Below, in pieces: positions 54,386 to 64,000 of a stretch of 64,000 bases of DNA. The position numbers and the translations under genes are program-made. Below the pieces are notes generated by a model. The model did no database searches. It saw only the letters and a list, made by a program, of their open reading frames with translations, and was not told the DNA's origin. Numbering within the stretch: position 1 is the stretch's first letter; each line of letters begins with the position of its first letter. Location of the stretch: assembly GCA_013076295.1 (NCBI GenBank), contig RQOL01000519.1:3090488-3154487 (forward strand). Reading direction: 5' to 3'. The stretch is from Sanderia malayensis (lineage: Eukaryota > Cnidaria > Scyphozoa > Semaeostomeae > Pelagiidae).

Positions 54386-55209
54386 CTCCCCATACCAGGT
54401 ACTTTGAGGATGCTTCGCTTCTTCTTTGTTCCCATTGAAGATTCTGTACTGGAGGTTGTTTCTGTATTTGAGCCACTGCTTGATCCACTGTTGGATCCTG
54501 CCCCAGCTCCTGCTCCTCCGCTCGATCCAGCACCGCCTCCGGCGCCTCCGCTGCTTGTTGTTCCAGAGTCGGTTGAGCCACCCGATTTGCTACCGGATTC
54601 GCCGCCAGCTCCGGCCTTTGTGTCGCCACCTGCCTCGGCACCGCCTTTAAGAAAGTTATATCTTGAATAATGGTCTAATTTGCTATTTACCAATTACGCG
54701 ATTAAGACCATTGGTCTGAGCAATAAAAAATACAAACAATATAAACAAGGCACAAAATGGGCAGTGGTACATCTGAGTTCGAGGGTACCGAAAGGATGAT
54801 CAGCTCAAATCTGAGTTTCAGGATACAGAAACCATGGATAGTGAAGGCAAGAATCTTGAATCACTTAAAGTTTAAGCCGTCGTAAATCAATGCTCACGAG
54901 TCAGAGCATTGCTTTACGAGATCAATGCTTTCAATATTTATTTAATAAACACACCTTTTGTCTCTGCATTTCCTTCTGTGTTTCCACCAGCAGATCCTTG
55001 AAACAGAATTCATATAATTAAAGTAGCAAAGATAAATCAAACAAAAAGGGAAAAAATTATGAGTTCAAAGGAACTTTTGTACCTCCGGCATTGGCATTTG
55101 CTCCTCCTCCCGCGGCGCCACCCGCTGAGCCTTTGGCACCCGCGTTAGTTGCAGTGCCTGTATTCGTAGCCGTCTTCGTTGCAGTGCCAGTTTCTGTGGT
55201 CGTTTCACT
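54386..55209 (-). CDS. Gly/Ser/Ala/Thr-rich exons, possible alternative 3' part of the polyproline gene
   Basis: Three exons, 55209-55083, 54996-54955 and 54644-54386, join in phase 1 at both junctions. They encode Thr/Gly/Ala-rich (SETTTETGTATKTATNTG...), then Gly/Asn (GSAGGNTEGNAETK), then Gly/Ser/Ala-rich low-complexity sequence (GSKSGGSTDSGTTSSGG...) ending in a basic KKKRSILKVPG. The first exon starts in phase 0 (acceptor ATTTCCCGTAG), matching the phase 0 donor of the polyproline exon at 57373. It could therefore be spliced to that exon in place of the short terminal exon at 56224. The composition is of silk- or matrix-like extracellular proteins; that role is only an inference. Confidence 0.55.
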
Positions 55210-56100
55210 CTACGGGAAATATTGTGTGCCACTTTTTATGCATTGGAACAAGTCTTGAATTTCTCGCAAAATAAGAGTGCATAATTGTGACCAAAAATTA
55301 ACATAAGCTACGAGCAACGATCTACGTGTGTTTATCAGAAACGTTATCTTCAATCATACAGCATTTGTGTGAATTTCAGCTTGTTACTTCTAAAGTAATA
55401 CAAATATGAAATCTTAATAAAGTAGAAAGTGAGATTTCCAGCTTTCTGACCAAACATGACTGTGATGTAGCACTGCATTGAGCGGATGACATTTTTGTTT
55501 CTAGGCACCCTGTTTGGAATTTCACACAAGATTTGAAAGGACGTATGTACAACTGTCTGACTATATGTGTAAATTGCTGCTTTTCAACATCTCGAGATTA
55601 ATGGCACATGTACCAGAAAGTGTATATGTGCCTAAAAAAAGTGTGTAGAATGGGCAGAAGGTTGAATACCTCACTTTCGATTAGCGAACTCCAATGTTGT
55701 AAGAAGATGCGATTTACTAACGGTGACTTATACAAATCACGTCATTTAAGCAAACCAATTCTTACACCAAAACCAAGCCCTAGTTAACATTGCGATTAGC
55801 TTATATAGTTACGTAAAGTATAAGCGAAAGCTATGTTTGAATCAGTGTGTATTGACTTGACCAAAAATAAATTGTTTGGAAAACTTAGCTTTGTTATTGT
55901 GATATTTGATGAAACTAAAATTAACCCTCGACTCTTATGCGTTGGAAATTTGGGCCTAGGCTCTTAACTTGTCATTGTGTAAAGTTCAATCAATATGCAT
56001 AAAAATTTGGTACTAAATATTCGACAATCAAAATTAAGCCATGCCTTGAGAATTGTTAAACAATTATACACGCAGTTAGTACAGTAACATCTAAAGTTTT
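55210..56100. other. Non-coding gap between alternative 3' ends
   Basis: No exon is supported between the Gly/Ser exons and the poly(A) signal of the upstream gene. Confidence 0.35.
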
Positions 56101-56106
56101 TTTATT
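56101..56106 (-). terminator. Poly(A) signal AATAAA
   Basis: AATAAA on the minus strand follows the TAG stop (56117-56119) by ten bases. Confidence 0.7.
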
Positions 56107-56116
56107 GATCCTTAGA

Positions 56117-58568
56117 CTATGGTTTTTTCTTTGCATCGCCAGCCGCATCTACTTTTGTCTGAGCTTTGACGTTCGCTGAAGATTTGTCTTCTTTTGGCTT
56201 ATCCTTCGAGTCTTTATCTTTCTTCTGTTGAGACATTGGAGTTCGCCAATCAGAATGCCCGTTTAAACGTAACAAGAACATGTTAGCCACAAAGCGCTAT
56301 CCGTTAGCTAACAAGGAGGGGTTAGCTTGAATTTGGTGGTCTCCTTCAGAGAATAAAAATAAACCTATTTTCTGGCATGACTATAAAATAATCTACTCGT
56401 GCTGCCGTGGATTGCATATAAGAAAATGTCTCAGTACAGGAAGATTTACCAAAAGTTTTGTCCATCATGATACTAAGGTGCACGTTTTACATATTGATGT
56501 TTTCTGGTCAGAGATCTCTCAGAAAATAGTGTCGCATATAGCTCATTTTCACATAATTTTGCCTAACATTTCCAGTTGGTATTAGACTAGCAGCGATGAG
56601 ATAAAGTTTGAACCAATGTGCTCATTTTAACAAGAAATTACACTCCCAGGACAGAGCGACAAACCAGTGAAAAAAAGTACATTCCAAATTTCTTCATTTT
56701 CAAATTGGCAGTAAAGAAGGAAAGTCCCCAGGCCAAAAATGGCAGTTTCCTCGTTCAATGAAAATAGGATCTTTCGGACTTTATGTTATGTTAGTAGATG
56801 ATTTAGCAATTGTGTTGGATTAGATTTTTAAAATTTTAACACTTGCAATCATTTAAAATTGCAGGATCTTGATTGAAAAAGACGTTACAATCAAAAAGAA
56901 ATATTAGGTGACTGATATATCTAAATTTGTTAACATGTTTTGGTAAGAACCAAAGAAACAGGTGGCATGTCCCAGAATGTTGAAGAAACTCGTCGTACAA
57001 ATGGAAAGCGAACTTAATTTGTAATGGATATTTTAAAAAAACAATGGACGAAGAGCCAAAACAGAGTGAAAACGGATTGAAGCGATCCATACTTATTGAT
57101 CCACTGATATGGTTAGTTAGCTGGTAGTTTCACATATAATTAAAGCAATGCTGGCAATGCTATTTGATAACATTGACAAAATAACCACAACAGTTACTCT
57201 CACGACAAGGGTGTAACTTGATTCACGTGATGAAAGACGTAGGCATGTATGAGAACATGATGTTTAGCTGCCAGGCATTGACTTCATGAATTGAGTTTGT
57301 CAATGTTTGAAGGAAGCCAAGTCAACAGGAAAATTTTTGAACAAATGCAATTTAATAACTACATTAACTTACCTGAGTTTCTACTTCGGTTGTTTCCATG
57401 GGTGGTGGAGGAGGAGGACAAGGAGGGGGACATGGTGGTGGACATGGAGAAGGAGTTGGAGGGCAAGGTGGTGGGGGAGGTGGGCAAGGTGGGGGTGGTG
57501 GAGGACACGGTGGTGGTGGTGGTGGTGGAGGTGGTGGGGGGCACGGCGGTGGTGGTGGTGGGCATGGTGGTGGTGGTGGTGGAGGAGGTGGAGGGGGCGG
57601 TGGTGTTGGGGGAGGAGGAGGTGGAGGTGGTGGTGGTGGTGGGGGAGGTGTGCAAGGACAAGGGGGTGGTGGTGGTGGACAAGGTGGAGGCGGTGGAGGA
57701 CAAGGTGGTGGTGGTGGAGGAGGACATGGTGGAGGGCATTCATTGTTTTCTTTGCCTTCCAGATTTACTTCAGCCGATGATGATGCTTTCACACCGATGT
57801 CTCCTTTCTGCAAGAAAATTGAGCAGGGTCAGCTGTTAGTAGGATCGATCGATCACATCGCAAGTTGTATTCGAACAAAAGAACAAGATGGTACTATACA
57901 GCTTTCATTCTATAGAATACAGCAAAACATGCATTTATCTTGCCTTAGTTCCACGGTGGGTCTTGCCTTTAGACTTTTTAGCCTTTTTTGGCTTGATGGG
58001 CTTTAATGGTGTTGCAACAAGTGTTGGGTTAGATGCCACAGCCTCTGGTCTTGCCGCTTGCTTGGGATTACTTTTCGCAGACTCGGGATTGGCTGTCGCC
58101 GTTGCAGGTTTTTGGCTGTCGTTACTAAATGTTACTGGAACTTTGAGGTTGTTAGTACTCGGTTTCGCTTCAACTTGCCAAACATATCTGAAAGTGCAAT
58201 GCAATTGCGTGGAATAATGAAGGTAAGAAGATCTGTATGATAAAATAACAAAATTTCAAAGGCAGGATGTGAATAATTGGAATGACGTACTGAGGTTGTT
58301 TCTTCTTTTCGGGTTTCTTTTTCTTTGGCTGAAAAGCATTTACTTTGTCGTCTTCAGCTTTTTGTTCCTGAACCTGCTTAGCTTCGACTGTTTCTGCTGC
58401 CTTCTGTTCAGGTTTGTATTTGTACAGTTCTAACCACTTCTGGTGCTCTTTCTTATATTCAGAAATGTTTCTCAAGTCTTTCTTAGAAAGTTTCTTTGAG
58501 GATTTCTTACAGTCTATTGCGGCCAAAGAGACCAGTACAATTAACAGTACAAGAGGAAAGCTCCTCAT
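56117..58568 (-). CDS. Secreted lysine-rich, cysteine-polyproline protein, 354 aa, four exons
   Basis: Exons 58568-58291, 58187-57944, 57807-57373 and 56224-56117 sum to 1065 nt, 354 residues plus stop. Exon 1 encodes a signal peptide (MRSFPLVLLIVLVSLAAIDC) and a Lys/Glu-rich region. Exon 2 is Lys/Pro/Ala-rich and ends HRGTK at a GC donor (AAG|GCAAGA); without that splice the frame stops at once. Exon 3 starts KGDIGVKASSSAE and then holds about 110 residues of polyproline runs spaced by single Cys (CPPPPPPC units). Exon 4 is a short Lys/Asp-rich tail. Cys-spaced polyproline recalls nematocyst wall or matrix proteins, but no collagen GXY repeat is present. Function is unknown; the protein is likely extracellular and cross-linked. 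Confidence 0.75.
57398..57740. repeat. GGT/GGTG-rich minisatellite within the polyproline exon
   Basis: The plus strand is an irregular tract of GGTGGTGGAGG-type units, coding for polyproline and Cys on the minus strand. All six frames are nearly open, which explains several spurious frames on both strands. The tract is expected to be length-variable and G-quadruplex-prone. Confidence 0.85.
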
Positions 58569-58593
58569 TGTGATACCGATGGTTTCTTGGAAA

Positions 58594-60734
58594 CCTGTCG
58601 ATGAAAAGACGAAAGGATTAACAAGAATAGTTTCTTTTCTATGGAAAACTTACTTAGAGTATATCCTAGACTATCCTGGCCTATAATTTATCATACATCT
58701 CGACGGACTTTTTCAGTAAACCAAGTCAATCAAGATAGCAACGATCATGAAATTTTTAAAAATACTTTGTATGTTGGATCACCGAATAGCTCACAATTCG
58801 TGGCAACAACAACTCGTTCAAGACACGAATTTCTGTTGATGATATGGAGAACTCTAATTTTCTAAAAACTGAGTCTCGCGTATTAATAATCCATAAAATG
58901 GAAATTTTCGACTGCACCTTCGTTTTAAGTATAAAAAAAGAAGAACCATATTTATGGTAATACATATTTAAGACTTGTTTACACAGGAGCAGTTTAAAAA
59001 TGGAATTTCCAACATAAAATATTGGACGATAAACCCTCCGTAGCATTTCACGATTCAAAAAAGAAAAAGCGCAGATACAATAAAAACACACATACATATA
59101 TATATATCTACAGATACGCTCACCTTTCAATCCAAGCGTTTTCTAATGTAGAGTATTTTCCTCGGGAATCAGATGGAGAGCATTAGCAGATCTCGATCCA
59201 AATGCTCAGTTTCAGATGGTGATGTGATCTTCATTCATATTGCTTCAAGCATGGTTGATCTTGCGGGTTATGCGTGACCTTCGGCAACTACCACCATTGA
59301 AATGTATCGGCACTTTCTCAAAAACAGATGCTATTAATGAGCAGGTTCGAGAAATTCTGATCAGTAATGCAAGAGTTTGTTTTAATTAATACATTCTCTG
59401 TAAAAGAAATTCTCTGAAATTATACATTTGCTGTTATGGAGGAACTTTAGTGTAAAATGTAGTAGCAGGTACATTGATTGTGCTAATAAAATGGTCATCT
59501 AAACGAAATAACCTCTCATTGGTGAACAAAGCAAAAACTGCTTTTAAAATGAATTTTCATATCCAATGAAAAACAAAATGATCAAGCCAGTACCGTTAAT
59601 GTAATACTCTAATAGGACGCAGGTTCACGTCAAAAATACATACTTTGAGTCAATAAATTTAATCAGCTCTAATATAATGATTTATTAGGATGTAATTCTA
59701 CACAACAATTACACTATTCTACCACTAGCAAATCAAGTTGTAAAGCGAGTTTTCAGTCACGGTAATAGGCCACAAATAGAACAAATAATTGCTGGTAAGC
59801 TGTAAATTTTCAGAACTGTGAAGAAAATGATTGAGACATCGTCAATGGTTCGCCGCTGTTATGTGACTTTGGGAATGTGTGGTAGATTATCTTGAAAATG
59901 TGATTCGAGATGGGTGTCCGTGTTACATCAGGTTCCTCATGCAACACAGAAATGTCACATTTCATTGATACAAAACATGAAAGTCACATATTAGGATGGT
60001 AGTCTGTGTCAAATATCATTTTACATGTTCAGTCTGGTTTGCTAATGCGCGTACAGTTTGCGCTCTTCAAATGTTCTAAGTTGCAATTCTAAGGCATTTC
60101 TCTTTTATCTTTTCGCTAAAAAGTGATAAAGATGTAATTCACTAAAAACGTCGATTTTTATTTGAAATCTTATTGAAGCATACACGCTATTTATATGAGA
60201 AATGGTTTATAAGAAACTAGAACAATATGGCCGAAAAATTAATAAACTTTATAATACTAGGGTAAAAAATGATTAAAAACCTGTAAAATTTCTGTTATTA
60301 AAGAGTCAATTGACTTTTGTGTGAGGACGGCATGCCCTCAGTGAATGTCATAAATTTCGTTAACTTTTGTTTGAAAAAAAAATCAAATTTTTTATCTTAA
60401 TCTGCGCGGTCCTGGGCCCTGACATATAAAATCCACTTGGGGAATCACAGATATGTGAGGTATCTTCCCTCCAAAAAAGTGACACCTAAAATACTTGATC
60501 ATTCAGAGCTTCGTTCGCACTATGGTTTTAATATCTCTATAATTGATAATAATCTAAGCAGATAGACGATAATCATAAGCAAAAGAAACTGAAACGACGC
60601 TGCTTGGTTCACCACATGAAAGTAATATGGTAAAAGAGAAATCTGGCATGTTCAGACGAGTTCAGTTGTGTTGTGCATACCTATAATGGCTGCAGATACC
60701 GTGTTACAGATATTTACACTATTCAAAGACTTAC
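58594..60734. other. Intergenic between the two lysine-rich secreted genes
   Basis: A 5' UTR acceptor for the polyproline gene lies at 58595 (minus, CATCGACAG), so its first exon and promoter should be in this stretch, but I cannot place them. A short TA repeat is at about 59097-59107. No other exon is supported. Confidence 0.4.
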
Positions 60735-61730
60735 CATTCGTACCAGCGAGCTGGTTGTGCTTGTAATCGGAGATGAGATGTTTTGCTGAGATTGATTCAT
60801 AATAGCGTTGCTTTCCGGAACGACACCATTTGCAAGATCAACTTCTTTTGTTTGATTTATCATTCGCGATGTCTCTTTCAGTGTTGCTACAACAATCTGC
60901 TTCGTCAACTTTCTTAGCTTCTTCACATCGGAAAGATTGGCATTCCCAAATGTTTCTGTCCCTTCTTCAATAGAATTTGTTGGACTCGACGAATTCGAAC
61001 TTGCTTCAATATCTTTCCTCTGATATGTTAATGGAATTTTCAAATTTTTTGGGTTTGGTCCACCATCTGGATTCGAAATATATTTTAATTTTAACTTTCT
61101 TTTCTTATTTTTCTTTTTCTTACGCTGTTGCTTTCCACTTAATTTCGGTTTTTTGCTATCGCGCTTCTTCTTTTGGCCACGTGGTTGCTTTCTTTTCTTT
61201 ATATTTTCCTTTCCTTTCCTTGCCTGCACTTTTTTCTTCTTGTCTTTTCTCTTTTTCACCCCCTTAATCTTTAGGTTTTTAGTGGACTTCAATTTCTGAT
61301 TATTTCCTAGTTTCTGCACTGTATTATGAGCGAGTTTCTCACCTATACCAAGATTTTTTCTTCTTCTATTCTGATCAATGACATCATCTCCATTGTGTTC
61401 CTTGTTATTATTACCTGACGCATTGTCAAAACCAACTTTTCTTTCTTTATTGTCATCTCTTTCCATCCCATCATCAACATGCAATTTGTAATTTTCTTTA
61501 TTTTTGTCAGTTTGAATTGTAATGTTTTTGATTCTTCCCTTCGATAGATCAATTTGATTTCCTTTGTTGCTGTTTGTATCCTCCACATCAATAGTCAAGT
61601 GAATTCTTGATCGATTCCTCCCAGTCTCTATTTTATTCAAAGGTTCAGTGCTATCTTCTCCACTCACAAAGGGAGATAGACACATCAGGATCAAAAGAAG
61701 CAGACCATTCTCGATATAACCTATTAGCAT
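60735..61730 (-). CDS. Secreted, extremely lysine-rich protein, first coding exon (332 codons)
   Basis: ATG at 61730 follows a 5' UTR acceptor (TTTCATGCTTTTCAG at 61745). MLIGYIENGLLLLILMCLSP is a signal peptide with probable cleavage after VSG. An acidic/Asn-rich region follows, then about 75 residues dominated by Lys and Arg (KKRKDKKKKVQARKGKEN...), then a Ser/Thr/Asn-rich region with several N-glycosylation sequons. A strong donor (ATG|GTAAGT) ends the exon in phase 0; if unspliced, the protein stops four residues later. No further exon was located with confidence. The signal peptide plus basic run resembles matrix or polyanion-binding proteins; function is unknown. The frame is open upstream of 61730, but the acceptor argues for this start. 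Confidence 0.7.
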
Positions 61731-61745
61731 TTTTATCCAAAGCTC

Positions 61746-62010
61746 TGAAAAGCATGAAACAGTATACGATAAATGTTTATGCAACTTCGATAAACATATA
61801 ATGGGCTTAGAAATAAAATGAAGAAAAACAACAACTTTGCTTAAACAACATATGTGATTACTGATAGCTTTATCTTTGTCAATTGATAAAATATAAAATT
61901 CTGCTGTCGAAAGCAAAATTGATGACACAAAAGTATCAGATGTCGAAACAAGAAACGTGTCTCTGGCAAAAAATTTCATTTTTATTTGCACTCACTCAAA
62001 TACTCTCCTA
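61746..62010. other. Upstream intron or intergenic sequence of the lysine-rich gene
   Basis: No coding signal with splice support was found. Confidence 0.35.
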
Positions 62011-62368
62011 CAAAGGCGGCACCAGGGTGTGGACTGGAGGGACGTGTCCACCCCACTTTATCAGTCACTTACTTTTCCTTTGGATGTTGCCTTCAGAGGT
62101 GAGAGAAATTAGCGTTCAAGCGGCTTTTTTGTTCTTTCTTACTGAGGAAATATCGGTCAGTACCATGAGGTTAAATTTAAAATCTCCGAATCCTTCGAGG
62201 AAACGAATAAAAAAGAAATACCAAATGAGGATAATAACTTTCATTTAATCCGGAAAAGGGCGTTTTCCGACACTCGAAAGGGCGTTTTCTGGCACTCTAA
62301 TGGGCGTGAAAATTGTACGTACGCCTTGCCCCCCCCCCCCCACTTCGTGATGGCTGGCGCCGCCTGTG
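62011..62368. mobile_element. hAT-like MITE, 358 bp
   Basis: The ends are CAAAGGCGGCACCAG and the inverted CTGGCGCCGCCTGTG. The flanks CTCTCCTA and CTCTTCTA agree at 7 of 8 positions, which fits an 8 bp hAT target duplication with one later change. A run of 14-15 C lies near the right end. Confidence 0.78.
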
Positions 62369-63241
62369 CTCTTCTATGCTCATTACTATCAATCTGGGGT
62401 CAATTCTTTAATGAAACCATCATCATTTATTCATTTCTATGACAAACTTCAAAAATCCCTGTCATGTCACTTTGATGTTGCGAATTTCCATGAACATGGC
62501 TGGGGTCTCGAGCATAAAAAGGATATATTGCAAGGAAGACGACGGCTGAAAATAATTCATAATGCATCTGAGACCTATGTATCATGTTTCAACTGGGTCA
62601 AAAAACGTAACGAAAATTTTACAACTTAATTAAAACAAGAACTCCAAGAATGATCTAATTTCAAAAATAACAAGCAACCAAAATTGTCTAATACGGACGT
62701 ACGTTTTACACTGCCTCGTTCATGGGTTGATTATCACGCTTTAATTCGCAATACTTCGCTTGCCTTTATCTGCTGAAGCCCATACAAACTCATAAACATA
62801 GCACAAGACGATCAAGTATATAAAATAGCATACCTTTTCAGATTGTCTTGCCAGTGTCTGATTCGGAAAATGTTCAAAAACTATTTTTCTTCGAAATGAA
62901 ATTGGCTGAGAACAAGATAACAACAGAAATGGGTGAATAATTCAAAGGTTCGAGTATACTTGATAGCTGGAGAATTTTATTTACAAACTTGTCTGGTGCG
63001 TCGAAAAGTATAATTTACGGTTTTGAAAAAGTTGATTTCAATTGTTTACTTTCATTGGGTCACGAGCATGCAGGTGCCACATTCATAATAGACAGCTTTG
63101 CAATAAATGAAGGCTTCCCTCCGTGACCTTAGACGGAACACAGCAACCTTTATTGTTTCATGCAACGGTGGTCAAGTTTTAAATATCAACGCTTTTTAAA
63201 AAGATTTGGTAAGTCACAGCCCAAAAGTATCTTTTGATTAA
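62369..63241. other. Intergenic, possible small 5' exon on the minus strand
   Basis: At about 62835-62915 (minus) a short open segment ends at a GTATGC donor (...NQTLARQSEK). Without a partner exon it is not called a gene. Nothing else is supported. Confidence 0.3.
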
Positions 63242-63749
63242 GAGCCTGTTTATATGGAGCCGAGTTACTCGGCTTCCCGAGTTACTCGTTAAGCCGAGTT
63301 ACCCGTCTTGTATACAAAATCAATGCAATCCCGGGTGAGTGTTTATATGAGACAGACGAGTAACTCGGCCAGCATACCGAGTAACTCGTTTCTGCCATAT
63401 AAACGCAAATGTGCCGAGTTATGTACTCGACCACCCGGGACAAATTCTGACATAATGCGCATGCGTGAACTGTTAACCAAAGCACATTGCATAATTTTTC
63501 CTTTGGATATACAACTTCATTTCTCTTGGAGCAACCATGTTTAATTATTTGAACTTCTGAAAAAAGATTCCACGTGTTGAAGTGTCTGAAATGAGCGCGA
63601 AATTGGTTGTACTTCATGTAACAAACACCATTCCAAAAGTAACCTGGCCACCCGAGTAACTCGGTCTCATATAAACAGGATTCAATTTTCATTCCGCCTT
63701 GCCGAGTTTCTCGGGAAGCCGAGTAACTCAACTCCATATAAAGAGGCCC
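63242..63749. mobile_element. MITE with GAGTTACTCGG ends, TTAA-type
   Basis: The left end GAGCCTGTTTATATGGAG..GAGTTACTCGGCTTCCCGAG is inverted at the right end (CTCGGGAAGCCGAGTAACTC..CTCCATATAAAGAGG). TTAA at 63238-63241 flanks the left end; the right flank reads CTAAA, a possible mutated copy. Many GAGTTACTCG and inverse units recur inside. Confidence 0.75.
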
Positions 63750-63803
63750 TAAAGATGGAGCAGTGACGGATTTGTATACGGAGCCCAAAAGGCAATTAAT
63801 GTT

Positions 63804-63895
63804 CTCTCAAGAAATTGGGCGTTGAGCATACCTGTCGGGTTGGTCGAGTATGAGTTTACGGTCGGTGATCCCGTGCAAATTCTTTGGGCAGTACA
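63804..63895 (-). repeat. Diverged copy of split repeat B
   Basis: On the minus strand the sequence shares ATCACCGACCGTAAA and GCCCAATTTCTTGAGA with the 94 bp B repeat, with differences between them. It suggests a related YR element extending beyond the window. Confidence 0.55.
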
Positions 63896-64000
63896 CAAAG
63901 CAGCACTAACTGGATGTCTAAACTGCAATATCTTAATTAAATAATGAACCCCAAAACAATAAAAGAGGGCAGGGAGAGTAGAAAAAATTGAAACTTAGTC

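Noticed and set aside
57307..57839. Long plus-strand and alternative minus-strand open frames (Gly-rich, Trp/Arg-rich, Val/Glu-rich, Thr/Ser-rich, His/Leu-rich)
   Set aside because: They are frame shadows of the GGT-type repeat; only the minus-strand Cys-polyproline frame has a good acceptor, donor and flanking exons.
1..64000. Bacterial-type operons, CRISPR arrays, rRNA or tRNA genes
   Set aside because: None seen; splice-based gene structure and TE content fit an animal genome.

Overview
The window looks like animal nuclear DNA, most likely from a cnidarian or another early-branching marine invertebrate. That is an inference. It rests on short exons with GT-AG introns, moderate AT richness, many old and young transposons of several classes (CR1-like LINE, BEL/Pao, Gypsy, YR-retrotransposon, hAT, pogo, Mutator-like, TTAA-type) and secreted repetitive proteins of unfamiliar types. 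No rRNA, tRNA, CRISPR or bacterial operon was seen.

Bases 1-20.7 kb are a nest of mobile elements. A CR1-like LINE (ORF1 with an SGNH esterase, then endonuclease and reverse transcriptase) occupies the first 4.7 kb. It abuts a composite repeat that fuses a pogo/Tigger DNA-binding fragment to a Gypsy integrase fragment. A BEL/Pao LTR retrotransposon (4953-12731, target duplication ACAAA) sits inside that repeat. A 1.74 kb TTAA-flanked DNA transposon with roughly 200 bp inverted repeats (9686-11428) sits inside the BEL integrase. A decayed hAT-type transposase follows (13.8-17.6 kb), and then a second copy of the same composite repeat (18.4-20.7 kb).

Bases 20.7-41 kb hold host genes with TE insertions between them. 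A minus-strand gene of unknown identity has a good 3' exon chain (26224 to 23037) and likely further exons up to 30108. Bases 32033-36670 form a YR-type retrotransposon with Ngaro-like split direct repeats (A1 - internal - B1-A2-B2) and a tyrosine-recombinase remnant. A plus-strand three-exon gene (38161-40832, 530 aa) may carry a beta-trefoil domain.

Bases 41-64 kb contain, on the minus strand, a run of genes for secreted proteins. The first (47112-44873) has seven exons, of which six each encode one helical two-cysteine module of about 61 aa. The second (51432-48998, 204 aa) carries a fibrinogen-like N-terminal motif and has a young Mutator-like element (49257-50522) close to its last splice acceptor. 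The third (58568-56117, 354 aa) is lysine-rich and then cysteine/polyproline-rich, with downstream Gly/Ser exons that could form an alternative 3' end. The fourth (61730-60735) is an extremely lysine-rich secreted protein. Several MITEs with readable ends and target duplications are scattered through the right half.

All gene models were built by hand from splice motifs and reading-frame phase. No database search was possible, so family names rest on recognised motifs, and unnamed genes are left unnamed.
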